Below, piece by piece: positions 34,235-45,824 of a stretch of DNA of 64,000 bases. The notes beneath the pieces are model-generated. The model ran no database searches and was not told where the DNA came from. It saw only the letters and a program-made list of their open reading frames with translations. How positions within the stretch are numbered: the first letter of the stretch is position 1; each line of letters starts with the position of its first letter. The position numbers were made by a program, and so were the translations under genes. The DNA is taken from NCBI GenBank assembly GCA_951812925.1, contig OX638372.1, forward strand, positions 64,497,407 to 64,561,406, given 5' to 3'. Origin of the DNA: Calliopum simillimum. Lineage: Eukaryota > Arthropoda > Insecta > Diptera > Lauxaniidae.

Positions 34235-34825
34235 ATTAAGACTTAAAGCTGGTTTTTCTTTTCGGAAAATCCTACTTTCATAAACAAGTGTGGTGACACT
34301 GTCATGAGAGCAAAGGAGGCACAATGCAATACAAAAAGGATAAGCAAATAAAGTTTCATCTTTTTGTGTGGGTGTTTGCAGATATTCATTAGATTATCCT
34401 CCTATTTTGTATGCACACAAAAGTGAAGTAAAATTTTTTCTAGTTTATTATGGTACACAAAAAGGATATTTACTTAAGCATATTTGTGTTATCCTTGTTG
34501 ATTTGTGAATGATGAAAGAAAAAAAAAAACAGCACAAAGCTATTTTCCTCTAGGGAAAAACAAGCTTATGGTGCACTACAGGGTATTCTCAAAATTTTTC
34601 AGTTAGTGCACAGAATTTTAAAATTATACACATCATTGACTTGTCATTTACTTACTAATTAGCAATTGTAATCGTCACTACTTGTCAGTTACCGTTGAAC
34701 TCTTAGACAATCTGGAGATCTTTGCCGAACTAAATAATCAGACTCAATTAGTAAAAGACAAAACATATGTGCTTGGTCGGGGACCTAATTTATAGTTTTC
34801 ACTATATATACAATTTCATGGGTAT
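34235..34825. other. AT-rich stretch, nothing recognised
   Basis: No coding signal or repeat ends seen. Confidence 0.3.
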
Positions 34826-34829
34826 TCCT

Positions 34830-35414
34830 TTTGATAAGACTCCGCTTCGGCTGCTGCTGCTACGGTGATTGTAGAGACGCTCTTAGCCCATTCGGCATAC
34901 ACACGATGGCAATGGAAAGTCTCTGGCGATGATCATGAGTCTATTCCTCAGACCAGGAGTCGCTGTAGAAACCTATAGTCACTTTGGAAGTCGCCTGATA
35001 TGAGCTTGAATCGTTGCTGTTGGCGACGATGACACTTCGAAGGGAAGCTATGAAATGGCTTTGCTTTTACGTGAGCAGTTAAGAAATTTGCATAAAAAAA
35101 AGCACCCAAAACACTTTGTTTTAAGTTAACTTTACTTTTATTGACAAATAAACTTTATAAAATTAAAAACTAATAAGAAAAAGTACAACTAAAAAGAGCT
35201 GCAGTTGTTTTAGCTGTGGGTTATAATCAACGAGTGAAGTTTTTCCCAACTTGATCTTTAGATTCGCTAAAACGTCAAGCTAAGAATTGTGCTGAGCAAT
35301 TGTCAGCCATTCATGTTGCATACGAGTGAGCGAGACGGTTACACTCGCTAGTGCTAAAAATCGGTATACATACTTATTTCAAGTTTTGATATTTGACTGT
35401 AACGAGTAGTTACA
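34830..35414 (-). mobile_element. Possible BEL/roo-type solo LTR
   Basis: On the minus strand it begins TGTAACTACTCGTTACAG at 35414, a terminal palindrome like the one that opens the BEL LTRs of this window (TGTTTACGTGGAAACGTAAA). It contains CCGTCTCGCTCACTCG (compare CCGTCTCGCTCGCTC in the BEL LTR) and a TATAAAG / CAATAAAAG pair near 35135-35160. The 3' limit is not clear; a weak duplication candidate is GATCG (35415) with GATCA near 34930. No internal genes. Confidence 0.4.
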
Positions 35415-35671
35415 GATCGTGCGGTTGGGTAGTATTGCCGTTTACCGAGTAATAACAATTAAATTTGAGGATTTAGAGTTTACGCATTTCCCCGCGTAAA
35501 CAATATGTTTCACGAATTGGGAGAGAGAATCATTTGGGACTATGAGAATATTGAATAACCAAATATTTATTTATTCATTTGATAAATTTAGTCTGTTAAT
35601 GATAAAAAATAAAATTAATAAAAATAAAAACGAAATTTGCTTTGAAATCAGAGAGTCAGCGAGAGTCATCT

Positions 35672-35903
35672 GCAAATGTTAAAAGGGCGGAAGTCAATAA
35701 AAGAGCAAAAGTAATGTCATACACATTACGTTCCAAATAATCGGTTGTTTGACTGATATAATTTTTCAACTCAATTTCATAAATTCCAGGCTATCAAGTA
35801 AATTTTTTGTGAAAACAGACATCAGTTTCATTAATTTCTAGCAAAATGTCTGGCATTTAATTTACTTTTGCGCTTTAGTGACTTCCGCCCTTTTAACATT
35901 TGC
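35672..35903. repeat. MITE-like inverted repeat
   Basis: GCAAATGTTAAAAGGGCGGA at 35672 returns as its complement ending at 35903. The arms are about 42 bp with two mismatches and a small gap. Total 232 bp. No target duplication found, no coding. Confidence 0.7.
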
Positions 35904-35909
35904 CGATTC

Positions 35910-36830
35910 ATATACATAGTATGTACGAGTAAAATTTCACTCAATGCTGCCCAAATATTACAAATTTTAAAGAGAATTTCACACATTAGTGAGAGAATTA
36001 AACATATTGCGGAGTAAAATTTCTTTACACAGTATTGTATAAAATTCCACATATTTTTATTTAGAAAGTAATTCTTTGGAGTTGAAAATAATCTGAAATC
36101 CTAAATATTGTTAGCGCATCTTTTAAGTAAGAATGCCCCAGCACAGACAAGATGATTATATAATCTGTTCAACAGCTCCTACACCATAATTACCATAAAA
36201 CTGTACAAAATTTGACATAAGCTGCGTAAAAACATAGCAAATATTACTGTGTGAAAATTAAACAGAGAAACTTAGTAAAATATTACTTTAAATAGTCATA
36301 GCATCCATGCGTAGGAGGAAAGTTTTACCCATTGCTGAGAAAATTGTTCTCATTGCTGAACATAGTTTCTGTGAAACTTTAGACAGTTTAATTTAGAACT
36401 TTGTAGTGAACTTCCACGGAGTTAAGAAGTCGAAAAATCATCGTTTGCTTTCCTTTGAAAATTCTTAGTCAATAACAACGAAATTAACAACATGTCATCA
36501 ACAGTCACCCTGTAAAAATAAAAAAATGTCAGAGATTTAGCTGAAACAAGGTAGGCGACAGACTGTTAGAATATCAATGAAACAAAGCCATGTACCACAT
36601 GATGTCCGGTACAGAGCTGCCAAATGTTTGTGTAATGTTTCCTCTTTGTGTTTGCTTTGTTTTGTTTTTCCGCCATGAAGAATAAATGCTCTTGGATTAC
36701 AGTTAGATGACAAACACTATGACAATGCAGAAAAAGCACAACAGAAGAGTGGAAAAATTTGTTGTTTACAGTGTTGTAACCAACAAAATTAGAAAAACTA
36801 ACAAATTTTGAAAAAAAAAAAAATTAACTT
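35910..36830. other. AT-rich stretch, nothing recognised
   Basis: No coding signal or repeat ends seen before the target duplication at 36836. Confidence 0.3.
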
Positions 36831-36851
36831 CAGTGTACTATGGGAATTTTA

Positions 36852-37495
36852 CCCCTGCGGGTAAGGGGTCAGAATATGCCCGAGGTAAGCATGCCTGTCG
36901 TAAAAGGCGACTAAAAGCGGGTGACCAGCCAGGGTGTGGAAGGGTGTAGCGTTGGACAGCGTTGCGCCTCGAAAGAAAAACCCACAATGCCCGTAACTGG
37001 CACTGACAAGGCGAGTCGATGCCGCCTTAAAATAAGCATCTTGTCGAAATCCTGAAGCGTCTGATCCAGAGTGGGCGGCTCCCAGGTCAGCGTCTGTTCC
37101 AGATTGGGCGGCTGAAATTAAAAGTGAATTTGGCCACTATATTTGCAGCGCTTGCCGGATCCAGCTTTAAGCTTATAACTTAATGCGTGGGGCGTTGCCG
37201 AGAAGATTATACTAATGAAGCATGGATCGAAAAACGATGGGAAATAACTCTCCAAGTGGTACCCACCAGAGTGTGGTTAATCCACCTGCCTCGGCAGCAT
37301 GCACATCGGATTTGGAGGTGCAAGAAACATGCATAGTTAGGAATAATTCTCCTATAACTGGAACCAATATGGTTTCTCAAAATTTTAAAATCCTTTCGAT
37401 GAAAACTCGAACACGCATCGGCTCTTGGAATGTCCGAACTCTAAATGAACAAGGCAAAATACACCAAGCCGTTAGAGAACTCCACAAATTCAACA
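36852..37495 (+). mobile_element. 3'-truncated RTE-like non-LTR retrotransposon with perfect 16-bp duplication
   Basis: The insertion is flanked by TACTATGGGAATTTTA at 36836-36851 and again at 37496-37511. Inside is a GC-richer leader (GGGTAAGGGGTCAGAATATG, GTCGTAAAAGGCGACTAAAA), then the start of an endonuclease frame. It stops abruptly with no A-tail or terminal repeat. Ordinary dead non-LTR copies lose the 5' side; this one kept the 5' side and lost the 3' side. Confidence 0.85.
37222..37495 (+). pseudogene. N-terminus of an RTE-like endonuclease/reverse transcriptase ORF
   Basis: The ATG at 37222 opens a frame whose last third reads TRIGSWNVRTLNEQGKIHQA and VRELHKFNI, the first strand and helix of the apurinic-like endonuclease (the WNVRTL motif). 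The frame is cut at the insertion boundary; the few codons after it come from the duplicated target. Upstream 70 residues are low in recognisable features. Only about a tenth of a normal ORF remains. Confidence 0.75.
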
Positions 37496-37514
37496 TACTA
37501 TGGGAATTTTAAAC

Positions 37515-38040
37515 GAATTTTTGGAAAAAAAGTAACTGATGGGTGAAAGAAGAAAAAGAAATGTTTTTAATTCGAAAATGATATATTAACTTTCATACCA
37601 CAGCGTTCCATAATTCCAATTTTTTATTAATGCATGCTTCTTGAATTTATCTACTGTTTTTTATTTCCAATCTAAAGTTAAAAATTAAAATTAAATTAAA
37701 GGAAAAACGAACAATTGGAGTGTTTTATTATGTTTCAAATATTTTGCTGAAAATCGTTTTTGCTTCTTTTGCAATAATTTAATTAATGTTGCCTTTTGTA
37801 TTAATTTTAAAACAAAAACATTTTTATATAGGCACTGTTCCATTGTGTAAGTGCAAACAGACCTTGAAATAACAATTGATTTTCACATGATGCGTAGGGT
37901 AGTTTCAATTTTTCTTTTATTTTCTTTATGTTCCACGCAACACCGATAATATAGCTTTTTTTGCAACATAATAAATGAGTCAAGGACATTGTTGCCAATT
38001 TATGTATACCTATATATGTACGGTGACCAACCGTACTGTA
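37515..38040. other. AT-rich stretch, nothing recognised
   Basis: No coding signal or repeat ends seen. Confidence 0.3.
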
Positions 38041-38042
38041 TT

Positions 38043-38196
38043 AGTTATCCCTCTGGTTCCCTCACTCTTCAAACATGGCATTTTTGAATACTTTTGCATT
38101 TCTTCGCATTCAGAATAAACAAAATTGAACAGTGAAAAAATGCAAAAGTATTCAAAAATGCCATGTTTGAAGAGTGAAGGAACCAGAGGGATAACT
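38043..38196. repeat. Near-perfect 154-bp hairpin
   Basis: AGTTATCCCTCTGGTTCC at 38043 runs into CACTCTTCAAACATGGCATT and TTGAATACTTTTGCATTT; the complement of all this follows and ends at 38196, with one or two mismatches in about 62 bp of arm. The loop is about 30 bp. The frames on both strands across it are shadows. Confidence 0.85.
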
Positions 38197-38199
38197 TCT

Positions 38200-39090
38200 T
38201 GTTACATACCCAGAACAGCACAACACAATTGCATAAAAGTAACCGAAAAAAAAAAACTAATAAAAATCCCGAGAACATCCGAAAAGAAACAAAACCCAAG
38301 GTTGACAACCAATGCTTGGTTTTCTATACCTTGAGTATATTTAAGTTCCATCTTAATTATTATGAATGAATTTTGTGTCTCGAAAATAAAGAATTTGGTT
38401 ATTTTAAATTTATAGGTTTTATTCAAGTTTTTCAAGATATCTTGAAAACCAAAAATGGTAGAAGAATGTAAGTGCCATTTTCGGAATCAGTATCGCAAAA
38501 CCGTCTAGGAAAGTGAAAACTGAACTGTGTAATTTTTCTTATTCGTTTTGTAGACAAGAACGCAATTGTTACATAAAAAATTGCAAATTTTACACTTACA
38601 ACAAAAAATGCAAGAAAGCCGTCATAACTGGAATAAAGAGGACGTGCTTTACTATCACTGTGCAAGTTTTCGAGAAAAAAAAAGATGGTGTTTTTGAGAA
38701 AATTTGCATTTTTATTTAAAATATAAAAGTCAATTTTAAGGAAAGTGAGGGTTAAAAAAATTATTTTTTCCCATATTACGTAAAAGAATTTCATGGAGCA
38801 TCAACTACATTTTAATTCATGTAAAAAAGTTGAAAAATAGAGAAATGCGGTTGAAAAAACCGAACGCACTTCATGATTTTTTCAAAGTAAATTTTCGGCA
38901 AAATTCCTACAAAACGCCATAAAATCTCCAATTTTGGTCCAAATAAAAAAAAAAAAAAAAAAAAATACGTGTTGCCTTATTTTGATTGGAAAAAAATATT
39001 TTGCTAGTTTGAAGTTGATACGCAAACCTAAGTGCACACTCACCGTATGAATTGAAATGGAATCAGTCATATACCAAATCTCATTTACCT
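38200..39090. other. AT-rich stretch, nothing recognised
   Basis: An A-run of about 19 lies at 38947-38965. No coding signal; frames on both strands at 38432-38794 are mirror images without features. Confidence 0.3.
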
Positions 39091-39250
39091 GAGTCAAATA
39101 TTTTCAGGGATACGTGGTGTGGAGCTGCCCATTATTTATTGGGTACTATTTACTCAAGTATTGACCATATTTGTTCTAAATCTCATCCACCTATGTCAAA
39201 TAGTTTCAAAGATTGGATTGATTGTTTCCTTATTATCATATATATACCTT

Positions 39251-39547
39251 TGTTGAAGTAACAAGCTTTTATGTTACTTATTTCTTGGCGAAAAATAAAA
39301 CGCAAAAACTCAAACTTTAAGTACATAAGCTTTATTTACAAAACGACCGATTGTCGTGGTAAAAATTAATGAACTGTAAGCGCGAGTTAAACAAGAGAGA
39401 GAATATTCTATTACACTCTCTTTTATACTAAAAATAAGCTTTTTAAACAGTTAAATTTGCAAAATAGAGAAATAAAATTTAGTTCAATATTTTTAAGTAT
39501 TGAAAAATGATCAAAATTAATTTAAGACTTTAGTTGCTCTCCAAACA
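39251..39547 (-). mobile_element. Probable solo LTR, 297 bp, copia-like
   Basis: TGTTGAAGTAACA... to ...CTCCAAACA interrupts the left arm of the composite between modules that are contiguous on the right. Flanks are ACCTT (39246-39250) and ACCGT (39548-39552), a 5-bp duplication with one difference. On the minus strand a TATAAAAG (near 39420) and an AATAAAG (near 39330) give promoter and polyadenylation signals in the expected order. Confidence 0.55.
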
Positions 39548-39927
39548 ACCGTTTTTCCGACCATTAACAGCTTGAGGGCACGGTCAAATATGTTCCGATC
39601 GGGACCAAATTTTTTTCGCTTGGTTTCTATATCAAGGAGACTTAAATAAGGACCGGAAAAATTACTGCTTCTATACCTACTTAGTACCTTAAATTGGTTT
39701 ACCATAATCAAATCAAATCTTATTCATAAGTGTAAAATAGTTTCAAAGATTTGACAAATTTGTTATTTTTTTTAAGAAGAAGGAGGCGTGGCCCCCTCCC
39801 AATTTTTATTAAAAATTTTTTTCCCAGTGCCAGTTACATAAGCACCGAATCTCATTCCCCTCAGTCGAATATTTCCAGAAAAACGACGAATTTCGGATGG
39901 ACAAGGCACGGCATCGCCCATTTTTTT

Positions 39928-40132
39928 TGTATATGTATGTATTCTCCTTTAACTCCTAGGAGGAACATAGGGCCAATATGAGATGTTTCCATTTGTTTCC
40001 CTTGCGATGACTTTGATTTCTTGCCACGACTTTCCCAATTCTTGTATTTCCTTTTCCAGTTGGTTTTGGGTCTACCACGTCCTCTACTGCCTTGTGGATT
40101 CCACTCAAGAGCCTGGCGACAAACTTGGTTGT
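39928..40132 (-). pseudogene. RTE-like reverse transcriptase C-terminal fragment with 3' tail
   Basis: The minus strand reads SHNQVCRQALEWNPQGSRGR then GRPKTNWKRK, the conserved C-terminal end of RTE-like ORFs in insects. It finishes with CTATGTTCCTCCTAGGAGTT and an ACATACAT-type tail at about 39930. The fragment interrupts the composite repeat. The same 3' tip occurs alone at 61359-61406. Normal length of such a protein is over 900 residues; about 60 remain. Confidence 0.7.
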
Positions 40133-41215
40133 GAGAACTGATTATTTCAATTAAAGCCCCATTTTTTCTTATAAATAGCGTTTTTCCGACCTTCAACGGC
40201 CTGGGGGCACGGTCACTTACACCAATAGGAAACTTTTTAGCCCCTGGGAGCAAAGTTTTTTTCATTTTTAATTTTTCCCATATACGTATAACATATGACA
40301 GGTCTAATGTATATCTATGTATGTATGTTGAAATCAAAAAATTAGGAAGCAGTTCTGATAAAATTGGTTAAAATAGAATGAGTTGTATATGCAATTATTT
40401 AAGTTTGTTTCCATGTGCCATATTTAATACCATAAAGGGGCACATAAAAAATACCTATCATATACGTTTCTTACGTGAATCTATTTTTTTTTTTTTTTGT
40501 ACCAAAGATATTTCGATGAAATTTTAAAATAAAAATGATTCACATTTTTTTGTGCATTCTAACTTTGACGTTGATTTTATAAACAAAGTTTATCAACAAA
40601 GTGATACAAATTTTTTGTTGTGTGACAACATATTGCTGTTGCTTAAACATTATAAATGATTGTGTAAAATTCTTTAAGCATACAACCTGAATGACACCAA
40701 TTTGGCTTTTGATATAAAAAACAAATTAAACTTTATTTAAATTTTGTTACTGACAATTAGGACAGTTAAGTGATTTTTGAATGCCAAAAATTCCGAAATT
40801 AAGTCTTAACTAACCATTTCATGCCTAGCGCAACACAATTCGGCTTGACTCTCTCTGATTTCACTTAACTCAATGAAAATGGCAACATTTTTAATATTTA
40901 AGGGAATTTTTTAAGGGTGGAGAAAATACCCAACCCGAACTATACTGTTTTATGAAATTGTCCATAACTGTCATCCTTTAGTCTAAAAGAATACAATTAA
41001 GTACTAGTACTTTTTAGGTGCTAAGTTTACAAAGAAAGATCAATTGCCTACTTTTCAGATCTCTTAAAGTTTTGTCCAGGTAAGAAAAAAAATTTACCTT
41101 TTATTTGAATTCAAAACTAAAATGTTATCTCTAAGGGTTTAAGAATAAGAGTTTTTGAACAATTTAAAATATTCTCTCGACCTATGTACATATTGATACG
41201 AAATTTCCTGTCTCT

Positions 41216-41622
41216 TGTGACGATAATTTCAATCTCTTACAGTTTTCTGAGTTCGATCACTGGATTGTGTAGCAATCAAAAAGACACACTTTATTTAATT
41301 ATAAAATGCTTTGTTTTAATTACAAACGTTTATTTTTACACGGTACAATTATTTATTTTACTATTTATTTACATTCAAACTCAATATTACAATTAGCACT
41401 TTATTTACTTTCAATGGCACTGTGTGTACAACCTTTTCGCTTTATTGCTTAAAATCAACTGTCTTTAGCTCTCATGAACAGCTCCTTTTATACCCATATG
41501 AACGTTCTAGAATTGTGTTAGCAAAACAACTGGCAACATATCGTTGATTCCCTTTATTGACATCTCGAACTGTCAAGTATTTTCGTGAAGTTTCTTTTCA
41601 TTTGTTCTTATTTTTCGTCACA
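41216..41622 (-). mobile_element. Probable solo LTR, 407 bp
   Basis: TGTGACGA at 41216 and TCGTCACA at 41622 form matching ends (TG...CA). On the minus strand TATAAAAGGAGC (near 41490) and several AATAAA boxes (41280-41400) follow in the order of an LTR. The segment is absent from the matching place of the left arm. No clear target duplication (TCTCT against ATAAA), so the boundaries are less certain. Confidence 0.5.
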
Positions 41623-42578
41623 ATAAATTAGTCCAATCATATGTTATATGGCAAAAATTAGAAATTGTGAAAAACCTTACTCCCAGGGACTAAAAAGTGT
41701 ACTATTGGTGTAAGTATCAAGCATAAAAATTTTGGTTCTGATCGGAAAATATTTGATCGTGCCCCCAGGTCGGAAATGTAAAAAATATTTGGCTTTAATC
41801 GAAAGAATTAATCCTATCTTTGAAACTATTTGCCATAAGTAATTACGATTTGGTACGTATATGAATATTACTTGAGTGAATTGCATTCAATAAAAAAATG
41901 GCCGATGCCACTCCCGCTCTACCCGAAATTCGTTCTGAAAATATTGGACTCAGGGGAATGAGATTTGGTACATACTTATGTAATTGGCACTGAGAAAAAA
42001 ATGTTTAATAAAAAATGGGTCGGGGCACGCCCCCTCCTTCTAAAAAAAACTAAATTTGTCATGTCTCTAAAACTATTTTTTTCTTTTCTTATTTTTGTTT
42101 CTTTGGTATAGAAACCTAGCAAAAGAAATTTAGTCCTAATCGGAACATATTTGACCGTGCTGCCAGGCCGTTGAAAGTCAGTAAAACGCTATTTATGTAT
42201 ATGAAAATAAGGAGACAATCAATTCTATCTTTGAAATTATTTGACATAGGAGAAAGAGTTTAGTACTTATATGAACAATACTTGAGCAAAGAGTATCCAA
42301 TAAAAAAATGGGCAGCGCCATGCCCCCTCCACCTGAACACGGTCAAATATTTTCCGATCAGGACCAGATGCATTGTTCTTAAAGAATTTAATGGTTGCCT
42401 TGCTTAGCCAAATAACTTAAAAAAAAAGATGTGTTCTTTTTGAATCTTCAATGTCTTACGTTTTCGTCATTCTCAAGTTAAAATGTATTAAAGTGCGCAC
42501 TTTTCTTTTATTGGTTCATGAATTTATTTATGAAATTCGAATTCTAGCGAGAACCAAATACGTGAAGAAATAACAAAG

Positions 42579-42720
42579 CGTCGCCCGAGTTCTCATTTGC
42601 CCCATACGCATATTTGTTAAAAAAACAAAAGTAAATAACTTGCGTTTGTTTCGACAAAAGATATATTATTTTGCTTTTTTAACGAATATGCTTATGGGGC
42701 AAAAGAGAACTCAGACGACG
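42579..42720. repeat. 142-bp hairpin
   Basis: CGTCGCCCGAGTTCTCATTT at 42579 pairs with the complement ending AAAGAGAACTCAGACGACG at 42720. The arms are about 60 bp with six or seven mismatches. Possible 4-bp flanking repeat AAAG. Likely a tiny MITE. Confidence 0.75.
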
Positions 42721-42724
42721 AAAG

Positions 42725-45290
42725 AACAAAAAACAAAAAAAAACATTGTATACTTGTGTGCGCTTTTAAAAGGCAACCACTGTCTGCTGTTGTTGACTAT
42801 ATGCTTATCCTTGAAGGAATATATCATAGCAAACTGCCACTTATTATACTCAAGGACACAAGAGTACATCAGTCAAAAGTTACGCATACATGAAAACTTA
42901 TGACAACTGCGTGGCAGGCGCAAAGGGTAACATCACAGAACTTAACATTTTTCCATGTCATCATTTCATCATCCATTGTCATTTGCAGTTTATTTAAATG
43001 AACTTTTGCGGTGTGACAGGTAAAATAGCTGGGCATTCTTATTTTAAGAAAACATAAGGTCAAAATCACAAAAAAGTAAACCAGGAAAAATTTTTTTGTT
43101 TCCAGTTTTTTAAATTTTTTTTGCATGTGTCGAAAGATCATGTTTTGTACTATCTAGTGTTAGGAGGTATTTTTATATATGTGGAATAAAGTGGCACTCC
43201 CATTGTTTTTTCCAAGTGAACAAAATATAAAAAAAAATATAAAAAATTCAGAGCTCTGGAAAAAAGGTAAGAACCGCTAAATTCAATTCACGTGGTGTTT
43301 TATGTGCTAGTTATGTGAAATTATACCATTATATAAATAAATAAATAATAAAATGTAAAAAAAAATGTGTTGGTTAGCCGATTTTATGACAATTAAAACA
43401 GCCGCACTTTAAAGGTAACGTGGCAGATACAAAAAGAAAAAAGTTTTTAATGGCACTTTAACCGCTATCTAATTTGACGGCAATTGCATTTCTGACGAAC
43501 AGACTATGAATACATCTTGACTACACTTAAGTTTTAGCATTTTTTAGAAGCCTTCTTTCTCTAAAAGACCATAATATGTGTGTAACGTGACAGAGATTTG
43601 TCACAGTAAATTTTATATTTTGTTTTTTGATTTCAATCACCAATTTGTTGCACAGGATCGCCTCACCAAGGCTGAAATGAATAAAAATTACACCGAAAAG
43701 CTCAAAGAAGATGTAACATTTGAGCAATACAAGAAGAAAAGAGCCGCTGCCATGCGATCGTACAACTTAATAAGTGAAAAAGTGGGCGTGGCACTTATTT
43801 AATTTCACCTTTTTTCCACCCACCGTATGGTATTTATATTCGCCATCCTTCCATTAATTTTCATCAAAATCGCTCGCATAGTTTGTGAGATATGTATTAA
43901 AATCTAAAATCATGAAATCATTAATCCTTTGTATGGCGTTGAAAAAACCCTTTTTTGTAATAGCCTATATCTCGTAAAAAACTAATACAACCTAAAAATA
44001 GCGTCAAAACGGCTTCTTGTGAATACAGTTGGCTATCCAAATCCATTGAAAAAAATCAATGATACCCTTTTCTGCTTTTGTAATGTAGCTTTAAGTAGAA
44101 CCCAAAACAGTGATTTTTTCATTTTTGAGCAAGGATAACTCAGGAACCAGACGTGATAAAAAAAAAACCAAACTCAGATTCGTAATAAGCAGATCTAAGT
44201 CCATCATAAACGGATATAAAAAAACTAGCACGGAAAACCATGGTAGGCCTGGATGGGGGGTAGGGGATTTAAAAAAAATGGACCGTCGCAGATTCTGGCA
44301 TCATCCTATTTTTTGTAACTTGGAGTCCTACCAATAAGAATCTAGGCCCAGATTGCGGTTCTCATATTTTTTATACTCAAGTCCGTCTGGCGCCTAACCT
44401 AATGGGAAACTTGGGTAAAATGAAGCTTAAGGCAGGTTTACCGAAGTAGGCATACATAATTTAATGCTCTTTTTCATTCTATTTGTTGTTACGAACATTC
44501 ACAAGGGTATGAATTCATTTTTTTATACAATTTTTCAGACGGTGTAGCGTGGCAGATTTTGAATGTCACGTGGCAGAGACAATATTTTTGCTCTTAAATC
44601 ATTTCCACATAAGCTTAAAAGACCATCATGAATGCAGTTCTCTTAATTCATCTTTCATTTCTAACAGATAAAAATTTGTGATCGATCGGTTGGGTAGAAG
44701 CGCAGAATTTTCGATGAATGTAAATATGTGCACCTCTAAAATGACTTCCAAATTTGTGTCACGTGGCAGAGAAGTTTGACTGCTAATAACACGAAAACCA
44801 CACAATTTATAATAATTCTTTGTTCGAAGGAAATGTGTATCTCAAGAAGCTTAGTAATATAAAATTCTTAAATCATGAACATTTCACTTATTTAACATAG
44901 ATATGACCGAAAAACAGCGTACGAATGTCACGTGGCAGATTTTGAGATTGACCATATGAATTTTTCTCTTTGCATAATCGATTAAGATTTGGGTTGACAT
45001 CTCCTTTTTTATGAAAATTGGCGAAAAGTTAGTATTTGACGTACGCATAACTGTGGTAAAATGATTTTTTGAAGTCCGATCCAACTTTTAGATACTTGTA
45101 TGCAAATTCATAGCTCCTTGGATTTTGATCCGATTTTAATGAAATTTCCAAAAAAAATTCATGAACAATTCGAAGCATTTTATGCCTTGTACACTTTTTT
45201 CGTAAGACCAGAGTTCGCCTTGTGGCCGAAATAAAACACAAAAAGCTTTTAATATTCTTCGCGCTCATTCTGTCCCCATACCAAAATTCA
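42725..45290. repeat. Unrecognised region with recurring CACGTGGCAGA motif
   Basis: G(T)(A/C)(A/G)CGTG(G/A)CAGA occurs at about 43420, 43583, 44545, 44568, 44757 and 44927, spaced roughly 170-190 bp in the right part, which suggests a decayed tandem repeat. One unit with GTGGGCGTGGCAC at about 43782 is related to the array at 45300. A frame at 43653-43802 (after a possible splice acceptor TTGCACAG) reads KAEMNKNYTEKLKEDVTFEQ then YKKKRAAAMRSYN, lysine-rich and perhaps a remnant of a repeat-borne protein; I do not recognise it with confidence. Confidence 0.45.
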
Positions 45291-45299
45291 CCAAAGTCA

Positions 45300-45820
45300 A
45301 TGCCGTTAGCGTGTGGCACCTGCCACTTAAAAACATAAAGGTCATATTCTCATTCCTTGGTGTATACCTTATTTTAAGAAAGTCAATGTAGTGGTTTAGC
45401 AGTGAAAATGTTTTTCCATTTAGGGGCATGGTACCACCTATCATAATGTTCATGTCATTATTCCTTAATCCTCTCTCTGTACCTAATTTCGTGAAAATTG
45501 CTGCATTGGCTTAGCCGTGGGGGCGTTTTTTTCATTTAGGGGCGTGGCACCGCTCACTGAAAAACATAATGCTTATGTTATCGTTCCTTCGAGCATACCA
45601 TATCTCCATACCAAATTTATTGAAAATCGCTGCAGTGGTTTAGCCGTGAGAGCGTTTTTCATTAAGGGGCGTGGCACCGCCCACTGAAAAACATAATGCT
45701 TATGTTATCGTTCCTTAGAGCTTACCATTTCCCTATACCAAATTTCGTAAAAATCGATGCAGCGGTTTAGTCGTGAGAGCGTTTTTTGTTTAGGGGCGTG
45801 GCACCGCCCACTTATAAAAA
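45300..45820. repeat. Tandem repeat of 112-127 bp with GGGGCGTGGCACC
   Basis: Units begin at about 45312, 45423, 45540, 45666 and 45793. Each carries GGGGCGTGGCACCGCCCACT, CATAATGCTTATGTTATCG, ATACCAAATTTCGT and GTTTAGCCGTGAGAGCG. Similarity rises from left to right; the last complete units are nearly identical. Confidence 0.85.
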
Positions 45821-45824
45821 AGAT

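Larger units (their letters stand above)
39095..42350. repeat. Large inverted-repeat composite with three later insertions
   Basis: The left side (39095-40310) and the complement of the right side (41630-42350) share modules in the same order: CAAATATTTTCAG, GCTGCCCATT.TTTATTGGGTAC, ATGTCAAATAGTTTCAAAGA, GGGGGCACGGTCAAATAT, GGAGGCGTGGCCCC and CCCAGTGCCAGTTACATAAG. Modules are also repeated within each arm, so the arms are built of tandem sub-units as in foldback elements. Insertions in it: 39251-39547, about 39928-40132 and 41216-41622. The centre, 40310-41215, is AT-rich and unrecognised. Confidence 0.6.

Noticed and set aside
38125..38334. Overlapping frames on both strands at 38069-38435
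   Set aside because: They run across a perfect hairpin and are complementary shadows.
43578..43802. Lysine-rich frame as a host gene exon
   Set aside because: Short, follows only one possible acceptor, surrounded by decayed repeats; kept only as a remark.
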